Positions 51,830-62,448 are shown, numbered from the stretch's first letter. The stretch: DNA of 64,000 nucleotides from CAVPGP01 sp963704025 (GCA_963704025.1 CAVPGP010000005.1:186001-250000); one strand, 5' to 3'. Notes: generated by a model from the sequence alone, not told the origin. Numbers and translations are program-made.

Positions 51830-54504
51830 GGATCGCTCCCGTCCGCGCGCGGCGCCACACCGCGCAGACGCTCGTGCGCCACCGCCGAGGCCCCGGGCAC
51901 GATGCGCCGGTAGTCGTTGTCGTAGTAGGCGTTGCCGATGCCGCGGTAGTCGCCGACCGCCGCCCAGCGCTGGTTGGCGAACGCACTGCGGCGCACCGTC
52001 GTTCGGGTCGTGCCCGCGTCGAGGAAGACGCCGGCGAGCCAGCTCTCGAAGCGGCTGTCCTCGATCACGTTGTCGACGCTCGCGGGCTCGCCGTTCCAGG
52101 CGGGGTCGGCCCACTCGGCGACGATGCCCGTCCGGACGCTGGGCCTGATGCGAAGCCGGCGGAAGACGCTCTTGCGCGTGTAGTGCTCGATGTAGACGCC
52201 GGTGGGCGTTCGACCGACGTCGACGTCCTCGAACTGGGAGCCTCGGGTCGCCGTGCCGGTCCAGAGCCCCGTCCACGCGCACCGCTCTGCCCGCACGCGC
52301 TGGACGCTGCCGCTGTTGCCGATCCAGACGCACGCCTCGGCCCTTCCCTGCGACGAGCCCGGAACGCGCCGGGAGACGCCGGCGACGTCGAGGTCGGAGA
52401 TCGCGAATCTCTTGGCCTGCGGGCCGGGGTCCAGCTCGTTGGCGTCGACCACGACGCCGTAGTCCGTGAACCCGCGCGCGACGACGCGCCGCACCACCAG
52501 CCCTTCAGGCTGCCGCGCGACGATCCCTGCCGAGACTGCGCGGTGCCCCCTCAGCGTCGTGTCGAGCACCCTCGAGTTCCGGCCGGTGCCCCAGACGGCG
52601 ACGATCGCGCCTTCGACGGTCCTCGAGCGGCTGACGACGTCGAAGACGATCCCGCGGACGAGGCCGCCGCCTCGCCCGGCGTTCCCTCCGAGGCTCAGCC
52701 CCGCCTTGAGGACGACCGCGCCGAGCCTCGCGGCGTAGAGACGGCGCCCGTACGGGTTCAGGAAGGGTCGCGGGCTGTCGTAGGTACCGGGAGCGAGCAC
52801 GATGCTCTTCGCCCCAGGCCGGGCGAGAGCCGCGCGGAGCTGGGCCGAGTTCGAGACCCGGATCGCGCGGGCCGGCACCCGATAGGCGGCGGGCGGCCGC
52901 GGCGGGGCAGCGAGCGGCGGCGGCTTCATGGTGGGCCGCACGGACGGGAGTGCCGACTTCGCGCCGGCGACGGCCGCCGGCCTGGCCGGTCGATCCGCCC
53001 CGACTCCACCCAGCCCGATCAGGCAGAGCACGAGCGCGGCGCCTACCGTCGGGCCTGCGAGAGTCCGGCGCTTCGCACCTCTGACCGGAGTGGCACCGGT
53101 CGACTCGGCCCGTCGCGCCCCCGGCCTCAGGCCGAGCAGGATGAAGAACGTCTTGGCGCACACCGCGAGGTCGATGACCAGGCTACGGTGGCGGAGGTAC
53201 CAGAGATCGTACGAGAGCTTGACTGCCGTGCTCTCGCAGTCGGCAGCATAGCCGGAGCGAACCTGGGCCCAGCCGGTGATGCCCGGCTTGACGAGCAGCC
53301 GCCGGCTCCAGGAAGGGACGGCCGACTCGAGCAGTTCGATGAACTCCGGCCGTTCGGGGCGCGGCCCGACGATCGACATGTCTCCCCGAAGAACGTTCAA
53401 CAGCTGCGGAAGCTCGTCGAGATGCGTCCGCCGCAACACCCAGCCGATGCGGGTCGCGCGAGGGTCGGCGGCACTGGCCCAGACCGCGCCACCGGCCTCC
53501 TCCGCGTCGGCGGTCATCGTCCGGAACTTGTAGATCGTGAAGAGCTTCCCGCGCTCGCCGATCCGGGTTTGCCGGAAGACGACCGGCCCCCGCGTCGTCG
53601 CGACGAGCAGCGCAACGACGACGAGCACGGGCGCGCAGACGACCAGCGCGAGCGATGCGAGCGCGACGTCGAACGTGCGCTTCGACCAACGCGCGGACAC
53701 GCGCTGGCGGAGATGGATCAGACTCATGAACCACGCCGGCGTCAGATACGGCACGGGCACCCGCCCGAAGGCCCACTCGTAGAAGCTCGAGAGCCCGACC
53801 ACGCGGAAGCGGCAACGGGGGATCTCGAGCAGACGGTCGACCGCCTCGTCGCACGCGGGGCCGTCGGCGAGCACGATCAACTCCGGACGCCCGGCCTGCA
53901 CGATCACAGGCAGGTCCGTAACTGCTCCGAGGAAGGGGACGCCCCGCTTGCTCGACTCGAACGTGTCCGCGACCGTGCCCACGACCTCGAAGGGCACCCG
54001 GGTCTGTCGCAGCTCTTCGACGACGGAATCGGCCACGCCCGGTGGGCCGACGACGAGCACGCGCCACCGCGTCACGCCGGTCCGGCGAACAAGCCACTCC
54101 CAGACTGCGACCAGGCCGAAGATCGCGGTCGCGATCGCGAGCAGCCTCGGTGCCGTCAGTCCAACCCCCGGGACCCATTCGTTCAACGCCGAGGCGCCAA
54201 CCAGGCCCGTGACGGTGCCGATCGAGACGGTGATCGTCGAGTCCACCGTGTAATGGCCCGCAGCGAACGCGCTGCGAAGTGCGACGACCCAGACCGCCGC
54301 CAAGAGCGTGACAGTGAGGAAGCCGTTGGGCGGGAGAGTTCGCCCGCCGGCGTGGCCCGCGTAGACCGCGAGCCAGACGAGGGCGATGCGGCCGCCAGCG
54401 GCGAAGCCCCGTGCGACCGCACGGTCGTTCGGCCGCTCGCGAGCGGCCGAGGAGAGCGCATTCTCGCGCTCCGCCGAGAGCCCGGCATACAGCGAAGCGG
54501 TCAC
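51826..54504 (-). CDS. Initiating sugar-phosphate transferase fused to a right-handed beta-helix domain
   Basis: An 892-residue protein in one frame. N-terminal helices and a nucleotide-binding-like domain (about 150-250, RVLVVGPPGVADSVVEEL) precede the polyprenyl glycosylphosphotransferase domain (about 272-465): RTFDVALASLALVV, YKFRTMTADAE, DELPQLLNVLRGDMSIVGPR and VKPGITGWAQVRSGY. A further helix (about 478-500) leads to a Pro-rich linker and about 340 residues of beta-helix repeats (VVLKAGLSLGGNAGRGGG, GHRAVSAGIVARQPEGLVVR, DNVIEDSRFESWLAGVFLD), as in pectate-lyase-like folds. The enzyme would transfer a sugar-phosphate to undecaprenyl phosphate; the beta-helix should lie outside the membrane. 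Confidence 0.86.
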   Translation of the reverse strand: MTASLYAGLSAERENALSSAARERPNDRAVARGFAAGGRIALVWLAVYAGHAGGRTLPPNGFLTVTLLAAVWVVALRSAFAAGHYTVDSTITVSIGTVTGLVGASALNEWVPGVGLTAPRLLAIATAIFGLVAVWEWLVRRTGVTRWRVLVVGPPGVADSVVEELRQTRVPFEVVGTVADTFESSKRGVPFLGAVTDLPVIVQAGRPELIVLADGPACDEAVDRLLEIPRCRFRVVGLSSFYEWAFGRVPVPYLTPAWFMSLIHLRQRVSARWSKRTFDVALASLALVVCAPVLVVVALLVATTRGPVVFRQTRIGERGKLFTIYKFRTMTADAEEAGGAVWASAADPRATRIGWVLRRTHLDELPQLLNVLRGDMSIVGPRPERPEFIELLESAVPSWSRRLLVKPGITGWAQVRSGYAADCESTAVKLSYDLWYLRHRSLVIDLAVCAKTFFILLGLRPGARRAESTGATPVRGAKRRTLAGPTVGAALVLCLIGLGGVGADRPARPAAVAGAKSALPSVRPTMKPPPLAAPPRPPAAYRVPARAIRVSNSAQLRAALARPGAKSIVLAPGTYDSPRPFLNPYGRRLYAARLGAVVLKAGLSLGGNAGRGGGLVRGIVFDVVSRSRTVEGAIVAVWGTGRNSRVLDTTLRGHRAVSAGIVARQPEGLVVRRVVARGFTDYGVVVDANELDPGPQAKRFAISDLDVAGVSRRVPGSSQGRAEACVWIGNSGSVQRVRAERCAWTGLWTGTATRGSQFEDVDVGRTPTGVYIEHYTRKSVFRRLRIRPSVRTGIVAEWADPAWNGEPASVDNVIEDSRFESWLAGVFLDAGTTRTTVRRSAFANQRWAAVGDYRGIGNAYYDNDYRRIVPGASAVAHERLRGVAPRADGSDP

Positions 54505-54520
54505 GGACGACTGCGCGTGC

Positions 54521-55303
54521 TCATGCGCGCCCCCGCCTCAGCCTCGTCGCGCAGAACCAAGCCGCCAGGCCCATCAGGTAGAGGAACGCCCCCAGCAACC
54601 CCAGTTGGAGGACGAGGCGGTTGTTCCTCGCATGCTCCTTCGGCCGATCGGTCATCCGGCTCTCCGCCAGGACGTACCCGTCCGGCCTCGCCTCTGACAC
54701 GGGACGCGACCCGGGGGTCGTCCGAGCGCCGGCGGGGGCGACGGCCGGCTGCACGTTCTCGCAGCAACCCCGCCGCGCCCTGGGCCGGATGGCCGGCGGC
54801 TCGCTCGTCCGCCTTGGAACCGGCTTCGCAGCCAGGAAGCGCGTCGAGCGAACGACCGCTGAGACTCGGATCGTATGGGTGCGTGCTCCGTTCACCGCCG
54901 GCTGTGTCTTCGGTCGGGCAAGTCGCTTGGGCGGCGCGGCGTCGACCACCCGGGTCTCCCCCGCAGATGTCCTCGCCGGGGCGACCTGCTTCGCCCCGGC
55001 CATGCTCGAGCCGTCATTCTGTGTCGGCGGCTGCTGTGCCGTGCGAGCGTGCGCGTCGCCGCCCGAGGGGGGGCTCTGGCTCGGCACCGACGACGAGGCG
55101 TTCACCGACGCGCCCGGCACGGAGACGTCGATGCTCCCACCGTGCACGCTCACCGAGACGCTCGGAGTGCCGACCGTCACCTGACCGGGGCAGGACGGCA
55201 CCGGCGGTGTCATGGGCGGCTGCAGATGGTCGGCCCGGGCTGTCCCGAGGTGCACGGCAAGCAGCAGCCCGCACGCGGTCGGCACCGCGACGAGGCGCTT
55301 CAC
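54521..55303 (-). CDS. Secreted Pro/Ser/Thr-rich protein with C-terminal membrane helix
   Basis: About 260 residues from the GTG at 55303, which gives a clean signal peptide (VKRLVAVPTACGLLLAVHLG, cleavage near ARA-D). The open frame can extend to 55417 but that part is Arg/Ser-rich. After a beta-like segment (VTVGTPSVSVSVHGGSIDVS) comes a long disordered Pro/Ala/Thr/Arg stretch, then a C-terminal helix (LQLGLLGAFLYLMGLAAWF) and Arg residues. It is first in the direction of transcription for this part of the exopolysaccharide locus, 16 bp before the fusion gene. Confidence 0.65.
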   Translation of the reverse strand: MKRLVAVPTACGLLLAVHLGTARADHLQPPMTPPVPSCPGQVTVGTPSVSVSVHGGSIDVSVPGASVNASSSVPSQSPPSGGDAHARTAQQPPTQNDGSSMAGAKQVAPARTSAGETRVVDAAPPKRLARPKTQPAVNGARTHTIRVSAVVRSTRFLAAKPVPRRTSEPPAIRPRARRGCCENVQPAVAPAGARTTPGSRPVSEARPDGYVLAESRMTDRPKEHARNNRLVLQLGLLGAFLYLMGLAAWFCATRLRRGRA

Positions 55304-55417
55304 GGCCGAGCCCGCCGCCCTACGAGCGGACGGCTTGCGGGCGCTGGCGACACCCACTTCCTGCGAACTCCGCCGAGACCCTGCGGAGCGATCGGAACTG
55401 CGATTCGCGCAGCCCAC

Positions 55418-55895
55418 GGCGGGACTCCCTCGAGTCGACTGACGAGCGTCTCACCGTTTCAAGCAAGCGACCGCTCGGCGCCGACGCACGCTGGCCCGTG
55501 CGTCGCCGACCCTCGGCGTCGAGATCGGCGCGAGCACGTCACCGCAGACGCGTCGTTCCGCCGGGTACGGACGGTCTGGACCTCCCTCGAGACGGCGTGG
55601 AAACCAGCATCCACACTAGGAAAAGCCATAGGCTTTGTCAACGATTTCCGGGCCTGCCGACGGGTAGGTTTTCGGGCCTGCCGACGGGTAGGTTTCCGGG
55701 TCTGGCGACGTAGGTTATGCTCTCGCCTGGGCTGGGGGTCTGCGGCACCTCCCTGGCTTGGAAACCTAGGGTCAGCACCGCGGCCCCCTCCCACTCCCCG
55801 GCACGCTTCGACCCTCCCCCCGCCACTGAACCGCCGCCGGCGGGCTGGGTCGCAGCGAGGCCCGCCGCGCCGTGCGAAGGGGCGGAAGACGCCGG
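55418..55895. other. Gene-free stretch with a hairpin and a 24-bp tandem repeat
   Basis: No credible ORF on either strand. It holds a perfect hairpin AAAGCC-ATA-GGCTTT near 55622-55637, three copies of a 24-bp repeat (listed separately), and a C-rich tract near 55790-55815. It probably includes the promoter region for the exopolysaccharide genes on the minus strand, but no promoter can be picked with confidence. Confidence 0.5.
55645..55714. repeat. Three tandem copies of a 24-bp repeat
   Basis: Copies at 55645-55668, 55669-55692 and 55693-55714. The unit is TTTCCGGGCCTGCCGACGGG then TAGG, with small changes in copy 3 (a C-to-T, a C-to-G and a 2-bp deletion). It lies upstream of the exopolysaccharide genes, outside any credible ORF. 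Confidence 0.8.
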
Positions 55896-56237
55896 CTAGC
55901 GACCGCTGCGATCGATGAGTTCGATCCGGTAGTCGTCTCCAGCAACAGGCGTACCAACGGGAGTTGGCTGTCGAAGCGACCGAAGAGGCATTGGAGTTCT
56001 TGCTGAAGGCACTGCGGAGCACCCCGAGCGAATCGTCTACGGTGCGCCCAAGATGGAAGCGAGATGAGCCGAACCTGTCGGCACATCTCGGAGCCCGAAG
56101 AAGTAGTTCGTCGCCTCATGCTCACCGTCGCGGACGATCGGCAGCTCGCGGCGGAACTCCACGCCGAGAGCCTCGTAGAACTGACGACTCCGATCGGGGT
56201 CGACGATGCGGTACATCGTGTGCAGGTAGCGCGTCAC
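55896..56237 (-). pseudogene. Disrupted glyoxalase I gene
   Basis: The N-terminal half is intact from the GTG at 56237: VTRYLHTMYRIVDPDRSRQF, FRRELPIVRDGEHEATNYFF. The C-terminal end appears at 55896-55935 as DYRIELIDRSGR and a stop. Between them the normal core with two of the four metal ligands is replaced by about 150 bp of unrelated sequence that can encode a helical segment on the plus strand (LAVEATEEALEFLLKAL). It is a paralogue of gloA at 39370-39762. Confidence 0.75.
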
Positions 56238-56304
56238 CGGGTCGACCGCGCTCGGGGAGCGGCTCGATCCCGAGGCGGCGCGCAAGGTGATGACCCGCCA
56301 CTAG

Positions 56305-56907
56305 GGCGGGCGCGCGGACCTCGAGGCCGGAAGGTCCCTTCTCCGTGAGTTCGGCGCCGACTTCTACGTCGCCGGCTCCGGGCAGGAGCACGGGCAGCTC
56401 GAGCTCCAGGCCGGCGAGCCGGCCGCTGCTGAGACCGTGCTTCGGGAGGCATACGAGATGTACGAGGAAATGTGGGGCGGCCCCATGTCATCGACGGCCG
56501 CCGTCATGCTCGCGCGGGCTCTCGTCGAACAGGGTCGGCTCGACGAGGCGGAGCGGTTCTCGCGGATCGGCGAGGAGACGGCAGCCGTCGACGACGTCGT
56601 CACCCAGGTCGAATGGCGCTACGTGCGCTCGAAGGTCTTTGCGCGCCAAGGCGATCTCGCCGGCGGCGAGGCGCTGGCACGCGAGGCGGTTGTGCTGGCG
56701 GAGCGAACTGACTTTCTCGAACTCCACGCGGATGCGCTGCTCGGCCTTGCCGAGGTGCTCGCGCTTGCGGGACGAGCGGACGAGGGCCGGCCGGCGATTG
56801 AGCAGGCAATCCGCCTCTTCGAGCGGAAGGGGAGCGTCCTGGGCGTCGAGCGCGCCCGCGCATTGCTAAGCGAGGCGGCCCGCGAGCCGCTCGCCGAGCT
56901 CGAGTAG
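56305..56907 (+). pseudogene. C-terminal helical-repeat fragment of a cyclase/regulator-type protein
   Basis: The frame is open from a TAG at 56302 to the stop at 56907 but has no plausible start before a GTG at 56437. The sequence REAYEMYEEMWGGPMSSTAA, ARALVEQGRLDEAERFSRIG, EWRYVRSKVFARQGDLAGGE, AERTDFLELHADALLGLAEV is the TPR-like C-terminal part of large multi-domain regulators with adenylate cyclase and ATPase domains. Those upstream domains are missing. It is probably a remnant, though a short protein from 56437 is possible. Confidence 0.65.
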
Positions 56908-57085
56908 GTGCTCGTGCGTCCGGCGCCCTGAGCCACCCGACGCCTCGGGGAACTGATTGCTTCCCGCGAGCGTGTGGGTTTACCGAAAGCGACTTAGGGA
57001 GTTGCCACGATGGCCCGGCCGGTCCGGTGCGACGACGATTCGCGCAGAAATCGAGCACCGTCGAGAGAGACCGAAGGGAGCACCT

Positions 57086-57590
57086 GTGAAGAACGTTCGA
57101 GCACTTTCCATCGCGACTGCGACACTCGCCCTCGCGGTGCTTGCGGCCGGCACGGCCCTAGCGGCGAACGTCGTCGCGCCGAAGACCGTCGCGTTCAAAG
57201 GCATTTACGCAGGCACGGTGACGGAGAAGGTCGACGGCCAGACGGTCAGCGCCCTCGCGAGCGCCAGCGGCAAAGGCACCGTGATCGGCAAGGGCAAGCT
57301 CAGCGGCATCGTCGACGGGCACGACGTCGAACCCGCCCTGCTCGCCGCTCAGCGGCCCCGGCACGATCTCCGGCCCGGCGGGCAAGCTGAAGCTCACGCT
57401 CCTCTCCACCTCGCGCGCCTGCGCCGCGTCCGAAGAGGACCAGAACGACATCACGGTCTCCGGCAACGCGAAGGTCGCCGGCGGCACGCTCAAGTTCAAG
57501 AAGGCCCGGGGCACGCTCCATTTCAGCGGTCACTACGACCGCGCGACCGGCGTCTTCAACGTGAAGCTCACGGGAAAGCTCACCTACTAG
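57086..57590 (+). pseudogene. Frameshifted small secreted protein
   Basis: GTG start at 57086 after AAGGGAGCACCT, signal peptide VRALSIATATLALAVLAAGT ending ALA-A. The first frame (AFKGIYAGTVTEKVDGQTVS) carries on to about 57330, then the second frame continues (GPGTISGPAGKLKLTLL, FKKARGTLHFSGHYDRATGV) to the TAG at 57590. About 167 residues in all when one base is removed. It looks like a beta-barrel secreted protein. The indel is the first of a series that ends near 62.9 kb. Confidence 0.65.
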
Positions 57591-57637
57591 CGCCGCGCGA
57601 CCCATACACGCGGCACGAAGAGAAGAGGTGTCGAAAA

Positions 57638-58541
57638 GTGAAGAGAATCCTCCCGGCGGCGCTAGCGGCAATCGCCGCCGTCGTGATCGTACGCGGCGCC
57701 ATCGCGGACACGATTCCGTTTCCGGCGGTCCACTCCGGTGACGTCTTCGTGATCGCGCACACCGTCACGACCGACGGAGCGATGAGCAGTTCCTTCGCTC
57801 CCGGCAGCAACGTCGTCTTCCGCGCGTACGCGGTGGACGGCAAGACGCACAAGGTCCTCACCGAAGGACGCCGTGACGTACTTCTACGTGACGATCCCGA
57901 ACCAGCCGAACGTCAAGCTGAAGTACGACCCGAAGGCCCCCGGCGCGAGCGGCCAGTACACCTGGACGGGCACGTGGGCCGTGCCGGCCAACTACCCGAC
58001 CGGCCTCGTCAACTTCAAGGTGCTGGTCAAGTCGACGGCGAAGCGGCACGGCTCGTTCGTGCAGATGCCGGTCGTGACGTCCCAGCTGACGATCGCGACG
58101 AACCCCCAGCTTCCAGGGGGCAGCGGCCCCGGAACGGCGACCCGCCGCGCCGACCGGCAAGGTCAACACGACGCTCTACGCCGACAGCGTCAACGGGACG
58201 CGTCCCGCAGGCGCCGCACCGCGGCCGATCGGCTGCACGCAGACCAACGTGTACAAGCGCGGCGAGCAGTTCGTGCTCCGCGACGTGGGGCTTCGATCTG
58301 GCGACGGCGACGTCCTCTCGATCGACAACGTCATCGAGGCGCACTTCACGGTCCCGGGCGTAGCCGAACGTGACCTGAACTGGGGCACGCACGGCCGACC
58401 GGAGAAGGTCTTCTTCTGGACGAACGCCTGGCAGATCCCAACGCACCTATCCGCTCGGCGACCTGACCGTCCAGCATCGTCTTCACGCTGACCGGCGGCA
58501 AGACCGCAACGCTCGACTACCCGATCACGATCATCCCGTAG
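57638..58541 (+). pseudogene. Frameshifted secreted beta-rich protein
   Basis: GTG start at 57638 with signal peptide VKRILPAALAAIAAVVIVRG. Conserved-looking pieces lie in different frames: IAHTVTTDGAMSSSFAPGSN, then YFYVTIPNQPNVKLKYDPKA, then NTTLYADSVNGTRPAG, DVLSIDNVIEAHFTVPG and WGTHG/VFFWTNAWQIPT, and lastly GDLT...FTLTGGKTATLDYPITI before the TAG at 58541. At least six single-base indels are needed, for example an extra base at about 57863. The protein is about 295 residues if repaired. Function unknown. Confidence 0.65.
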
Positions 58542-58581
58542 CCCGTCACCTCACCCCCGAGATCGAAGGCGAGACACCCAC

Positions 58582-60161
58582 ATGAGCACCCAGGCACTGA
58601 CACGACAGAGAGGCTGACAGCTCGCGGCGGCCGCGGTGCTGGCAGGGGCGCTGCTCCTGTCGGCGCCGGCCGTCGGCGACGCCCAACGCGCTCCGGCCCC
58701 GCCGTCGACTCCGAGCGTGGCACCACTGCCCGGCCCGATCGCTCCACCGGCCACGCCGTCCGCGACCATGGGCGTGCTCAAGACGAAGCCGGACATCGGC
58801 CTGCCGGGCACCAGCTTCACGATCTCGGGCTCCGGCCTGGCGGCCGAACAAGGACGTGACGCTCGTCTGGAACACCGCGAACGTCACGTGGGTCGTCGAC
58901 GCGCGGCCCGACAGCGTCGACTACCTCGGACGCAAGGCCGACAAGGTCAACGTCGTCATCGCGCAGACGACGACCGACGCGAGCGGGGCGCGTTCTCGCT
59001 CACGCTCGGAGAGCCCCGAAGGACTTCGGCGGCATCCACGACATCTACGCGGTGGTCGACGGCGTGCAGGTCGCCAAGGGCGGCTTCCTGATCGCCCGCA
59101 CGGCGACGATGACGCCGAAGAAGGGCCCGATCGGCACGATGATCACCCTCACGTACTCCGGGCTCGGCTCGTCGCTGTACGAGGGCGGCGCAGTCGCTGC
59201 TAGTACGACAACCACTACGTCGGCGCGATGATGGCGAACTGGACGCGCGGCGTGGCAATCGTCAAGTTCCGCGCGTCGGGCCCCGTCGGCCGCACACGAT
59301 CGAGATCGCCGACGCGATCAGCTTCGACTACCTGAACATCCCGCAGTCGCCGATCCCGTGGGCGGTCGGGCACCAGCTTCACGTTCACGGTCACGAAGGA
59401 CGCCGGCCTGCCGAAGCAGCGGATCGACTGGCCCGCGTCACGTCACGCCGACGCTCGACGCGAGGACGACGATGTCCGCCGTCGGCGCTCTCGACCGGCA
59501 ACGCGACGGCGACGCTCAGCTCGAGCGTCCGGTGCCGTCCTCTCGAAGGTCGACGTCTCGGCGTCCGGCCTGACGCCGAACCTGCCCGTCAGCCTCGTCT
59601 GGTCGACCGTCGTCGGCAACCGCGTCAACTGCAGCGGCACCTGCTGGAGCTTCGTCTCGGTGCCGCTCGGGAACGGGACGGCGGCCGCGGACGGCACGTT
59701 GAAGAGCACGGTCAAGGTGCCCGACGGCCTCGGCGGCTGGCACGTCGATCCAGGTCCTGCAGGGCGGCGAGGTCAAGGCGCAGGTTCCGTACTTCGTGAA
59801 GCGGAGCGTCGTCGGCATCTCGGCGCTCAAGGTGAAGGCCGGCCAGCCGTTCACGATCCATCTCAAGGGCGTCGGCTGGACGCAGCTCGACAACACGATC
59901 GCCGTCGACTACGACAACAGCTACGTCGGCTACGGCTGCGGCTTCAACTCGAACGGCGACGTCGTCCTGAACCTGGTCGCGACGGGCGCGCCGGGCACGC
60001 ACCTGATCGACATGTACCCGTTGCTGTACACGCAGCAGCCGTCGTACGCGAATACGCCGTACGGGATGGTGCCGGTGCTGACGTACGCGCGGGACTCCCG
60101 GGTCTCGCGCTCGGGCTACCAGCTGCCGGCCATCCGCTTGGCGATCGAGGTCGTCAAGTAG
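58582..60161 (+). pseudogene. Frameshifted secreted protein with IPT/TIG-like repeats
   Basis: ATG at 58582 (MSTQALTRQRG), then an in-frame TGA at codon 12, then the hydrophobic signal core LAAAAVLAGALLLSAPAVGD. The rest is readable in pieces that change frame: LPGTSFTISGSGLAA, VTLVWNTANVTWVVDAR, GPIGTMITLTYSGLG, FTFTVTKDAGLPKQRIDW, NRVNCSGTCWSF, PFTIHLKGVGWTQLD and ARDSRVSRSGYQLPA before the stop at 60161. These GP.GT...T.SGLG segments resemble Ig-like IPT/TIG domains. The repaired protein would be about 520 residues. Confidence 0.65.
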
Positions 60162-60225
60162 GCAGTCTCCGCCGGGGAGGGCGAGCGGCCTCTCCCCGGC
60201 GGCGGGCGCCGCGAGAGGCGAATCG

Positions 60226-62448
60226 GTGCTCTTCGACTTCTCGACCGGCGCGGAGCGGGCCGCGGCGCCCGGGGGTGCCGCGGCCCGCTCCTCTTCCTCC
60301 GCTCGCGCGCTGGACGCTGCTCGTGCTGCGCTTCCGCTGGCTCGTCCTCGCCGGCTGGCTCGCCGCTGCTGGCGGGCGGGGTCTGCGGCTGCTCGCTGCT
60401 CCTGCCGGCGCACCTCGCCAACTCGTTCGCGCGTGCCGGGGACGGATGCGGACCGGGCCGCCGCGGTCCTCACCGCCGACTTCGGCCAGCGGCCGGAGGG
60501 CACCTTCACCGTCGTCTTCCGCGTGCGCCACTCGTCCGACGAGCGCCTGCAGAGCGCGGCTCCGGCTGCGGCTCGAACGCGGCCGCGCACGTCCTCCCGG
60601 GCGGACACGTCGGGACCTTCCGCGGCGGCGGCGGCGTCGTCTACGGCGAGCTCGAGACGACGCCTGAGCCTGCAGCGACGCCAAGGCGTACACGGGACGC
60701 TGCGCCGGGCGCTCCGCGGGCGGACGGCCCGCGGCACTCGTCACCGGGCAGCCGGCGATCCAGCACGATCTCGACCCCCAGCTCGCCTCCGACCTGCGCC
60801 GCGGCGAGCCTGCTCGCGCTGCCGCTCGCGCTGCTCGTGCTCGCCTGCGTGCTCGGCCTCTCGGCTCGCGCTCGCCGTCCCGTTCGTCTTCGCCGCCTGC
60901 ACGATCGCCGGCACGCTGGCGGCTGCTCTACGCGATCGCGCGGCTCGTCTCCGTCACGTCCTACGCGACGAACCTCGTCGAGCTGATCGGGCTCGGCCTC
61001 GCGATCGACTACTCGCTGCTCATCGTCTGCCGCTACCGCGAAGAGCTCGGCGCGGACGCGCTCGCGCGAGCAGGCGATCGTCGCGGACGATGGCGACCGC
61101 GGGCCGCGCCGTCGTCTTCTCGGGCGTCGCCGTCGCAGTCGGGCTCGCGCTCCCTCTTGTTCGTCCCCGTGCCGTTCGTCCGCACGCTGGGACTCGGCGC
61201 GGTCTGCTCGATCCCGCTCGTGTCGGTCGCCGCCGCGCTGACGCTGCAGCCGGCGCTGCTCTCGCTCTGTCGGCCGCGCGTCCGGCGTGCGCCTGCCGCG
61301 GCAGCCCGCCGGCGGCGTGCCGTGGGCCGCGCTCGCCCGGGCGATCATGCGTCGCCCGCGTCGTCGTGCTCGTGCCGACGACGGCGCTCCTGCTCGCCGC
61401 GGCGGCACCGGTGCTCTTCCTCCGTCTGACGCCCGGCTCGCTGGCGAGCCTGCCGCGCTCGACCGAGGCGACGCGAGGGCTGGCGGCGTCTGCCGACGGC
61501 GTTCGGCCCGGGCGCGCTGACGCCGACCGAGATCGTCGTCGACGCGGGCGCGCGCGGCGCGGCGCGGCGGCCGGCCGTGCACGCGGCGGTCGAGCGCCTC
61601 GCCGATCGGCTCGTCCACGACCCGGAGGTCTACGTCGTCGCGACTCGGGTCGTCAGCACCGTACGTCTCGCGCGACGGCCGCTACGCGCGCGTGATCGTG
61701 TCGGACGCCACGAGTACGGCGAGCACCCGTCGCAGCGGCTCGTCGAGCGGCTGCGCGACCGGCTCGTGCCCGCCGCACGCTTCCCGGCCGGGCACGCAGG
61801 TCTCGGCCGGCGGCGCGCCGCCGCAGGGCGTCGACTTCCTCGCGCGCGTCGTACGGTTCGTTCCCGCTGGCTGTCCTGGCCGCGCTCGTCGCTGACGTAC
61901 CTCGTGCTGGCCCGCGCGTTCCGCTCGCTGCTGCTGCCGGCTCAAGGCCATCGTGCTCAACCTGCTCTCGGTCGCGGCGAGCTACGGACTGCTCGTCGCG
62001 GTCTTCCGCTTCGGCGTCGGCGCCGGCCTGCTCGGCGTCCATCGCTCCGGCGCAGATCGAGGGCTGGATCCCGATCTTGCTGTTCGCCACGCTGTTCGGC
62101 CTCTCGATGGACTACGAGGTGTTCCTCGTGTCGCGGATGCGCGAGGCCTGGGACGCGGCGGCGCGACAACGCCGAGGCCGTCGCGTTCGGGCTGGAGCGC
62201 ACCGGGCGGCGTGATCACGGCGGCCGCACTCGTGATGACCGTCGTCGTTCGCCGGCTTCGTCGTCGGCAGCGTTCCGGGACTGCAGCAGTTCGGCCTGGG
62301 CCTGGCGCTCGCCGTCCTCATCGACGCGACGCTCGTGCGGGCGTTGCTCGTCCCGTCGCTGATGGCCGTTCTCGGCCGCTGGAACTGGTGGCTGCCGGAC
62401 GTCTCCGGCCCGCCGCCCCGTCATCCGTCTCGAGGAGGCACTCGATGA
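60226..62448 (+). pseudogene. Frameshifted MmpL/RND-family transporter
   Basis: The product is recognisable when frames are switched: RWTLLVLRFRWLVLAGW (first helix), TDADRAAAVLTADFGQRPEG (domain 1), LVELIGLGLAIDYSLLIVCR (MMPL signature), TMATAGRAVVFSGVAVAVGL, VPFVRTLGLGAVCSIPLVSV, and in the second half LSMDYEVFLVSRMREAW and LGLALAVLIDATLVRALLVP. About 740 residues if repaired. Members move lipids or siderophores outward. The TGA at 62448 overlaps the ATG of the next gene (ATGA). Confidence 0.75.

Noticed and set aside
39936..55417. Exosortase/PEP-CTERM type locus
   Set aside because: Polysaccharide deacetylase, acetyltransferase and sugar-phosphate transferase occur in such loci, but no exosortase or PEP-CTERM sorting signal can be seen in the window.
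51874..55713. A 1279-codon plus-strand open frame across the fusion gene
   Set aside because: Arg/Asp/Gly/His-rich composition and no domain; it is the opposite-strand shadow of the real minus-strand genes.
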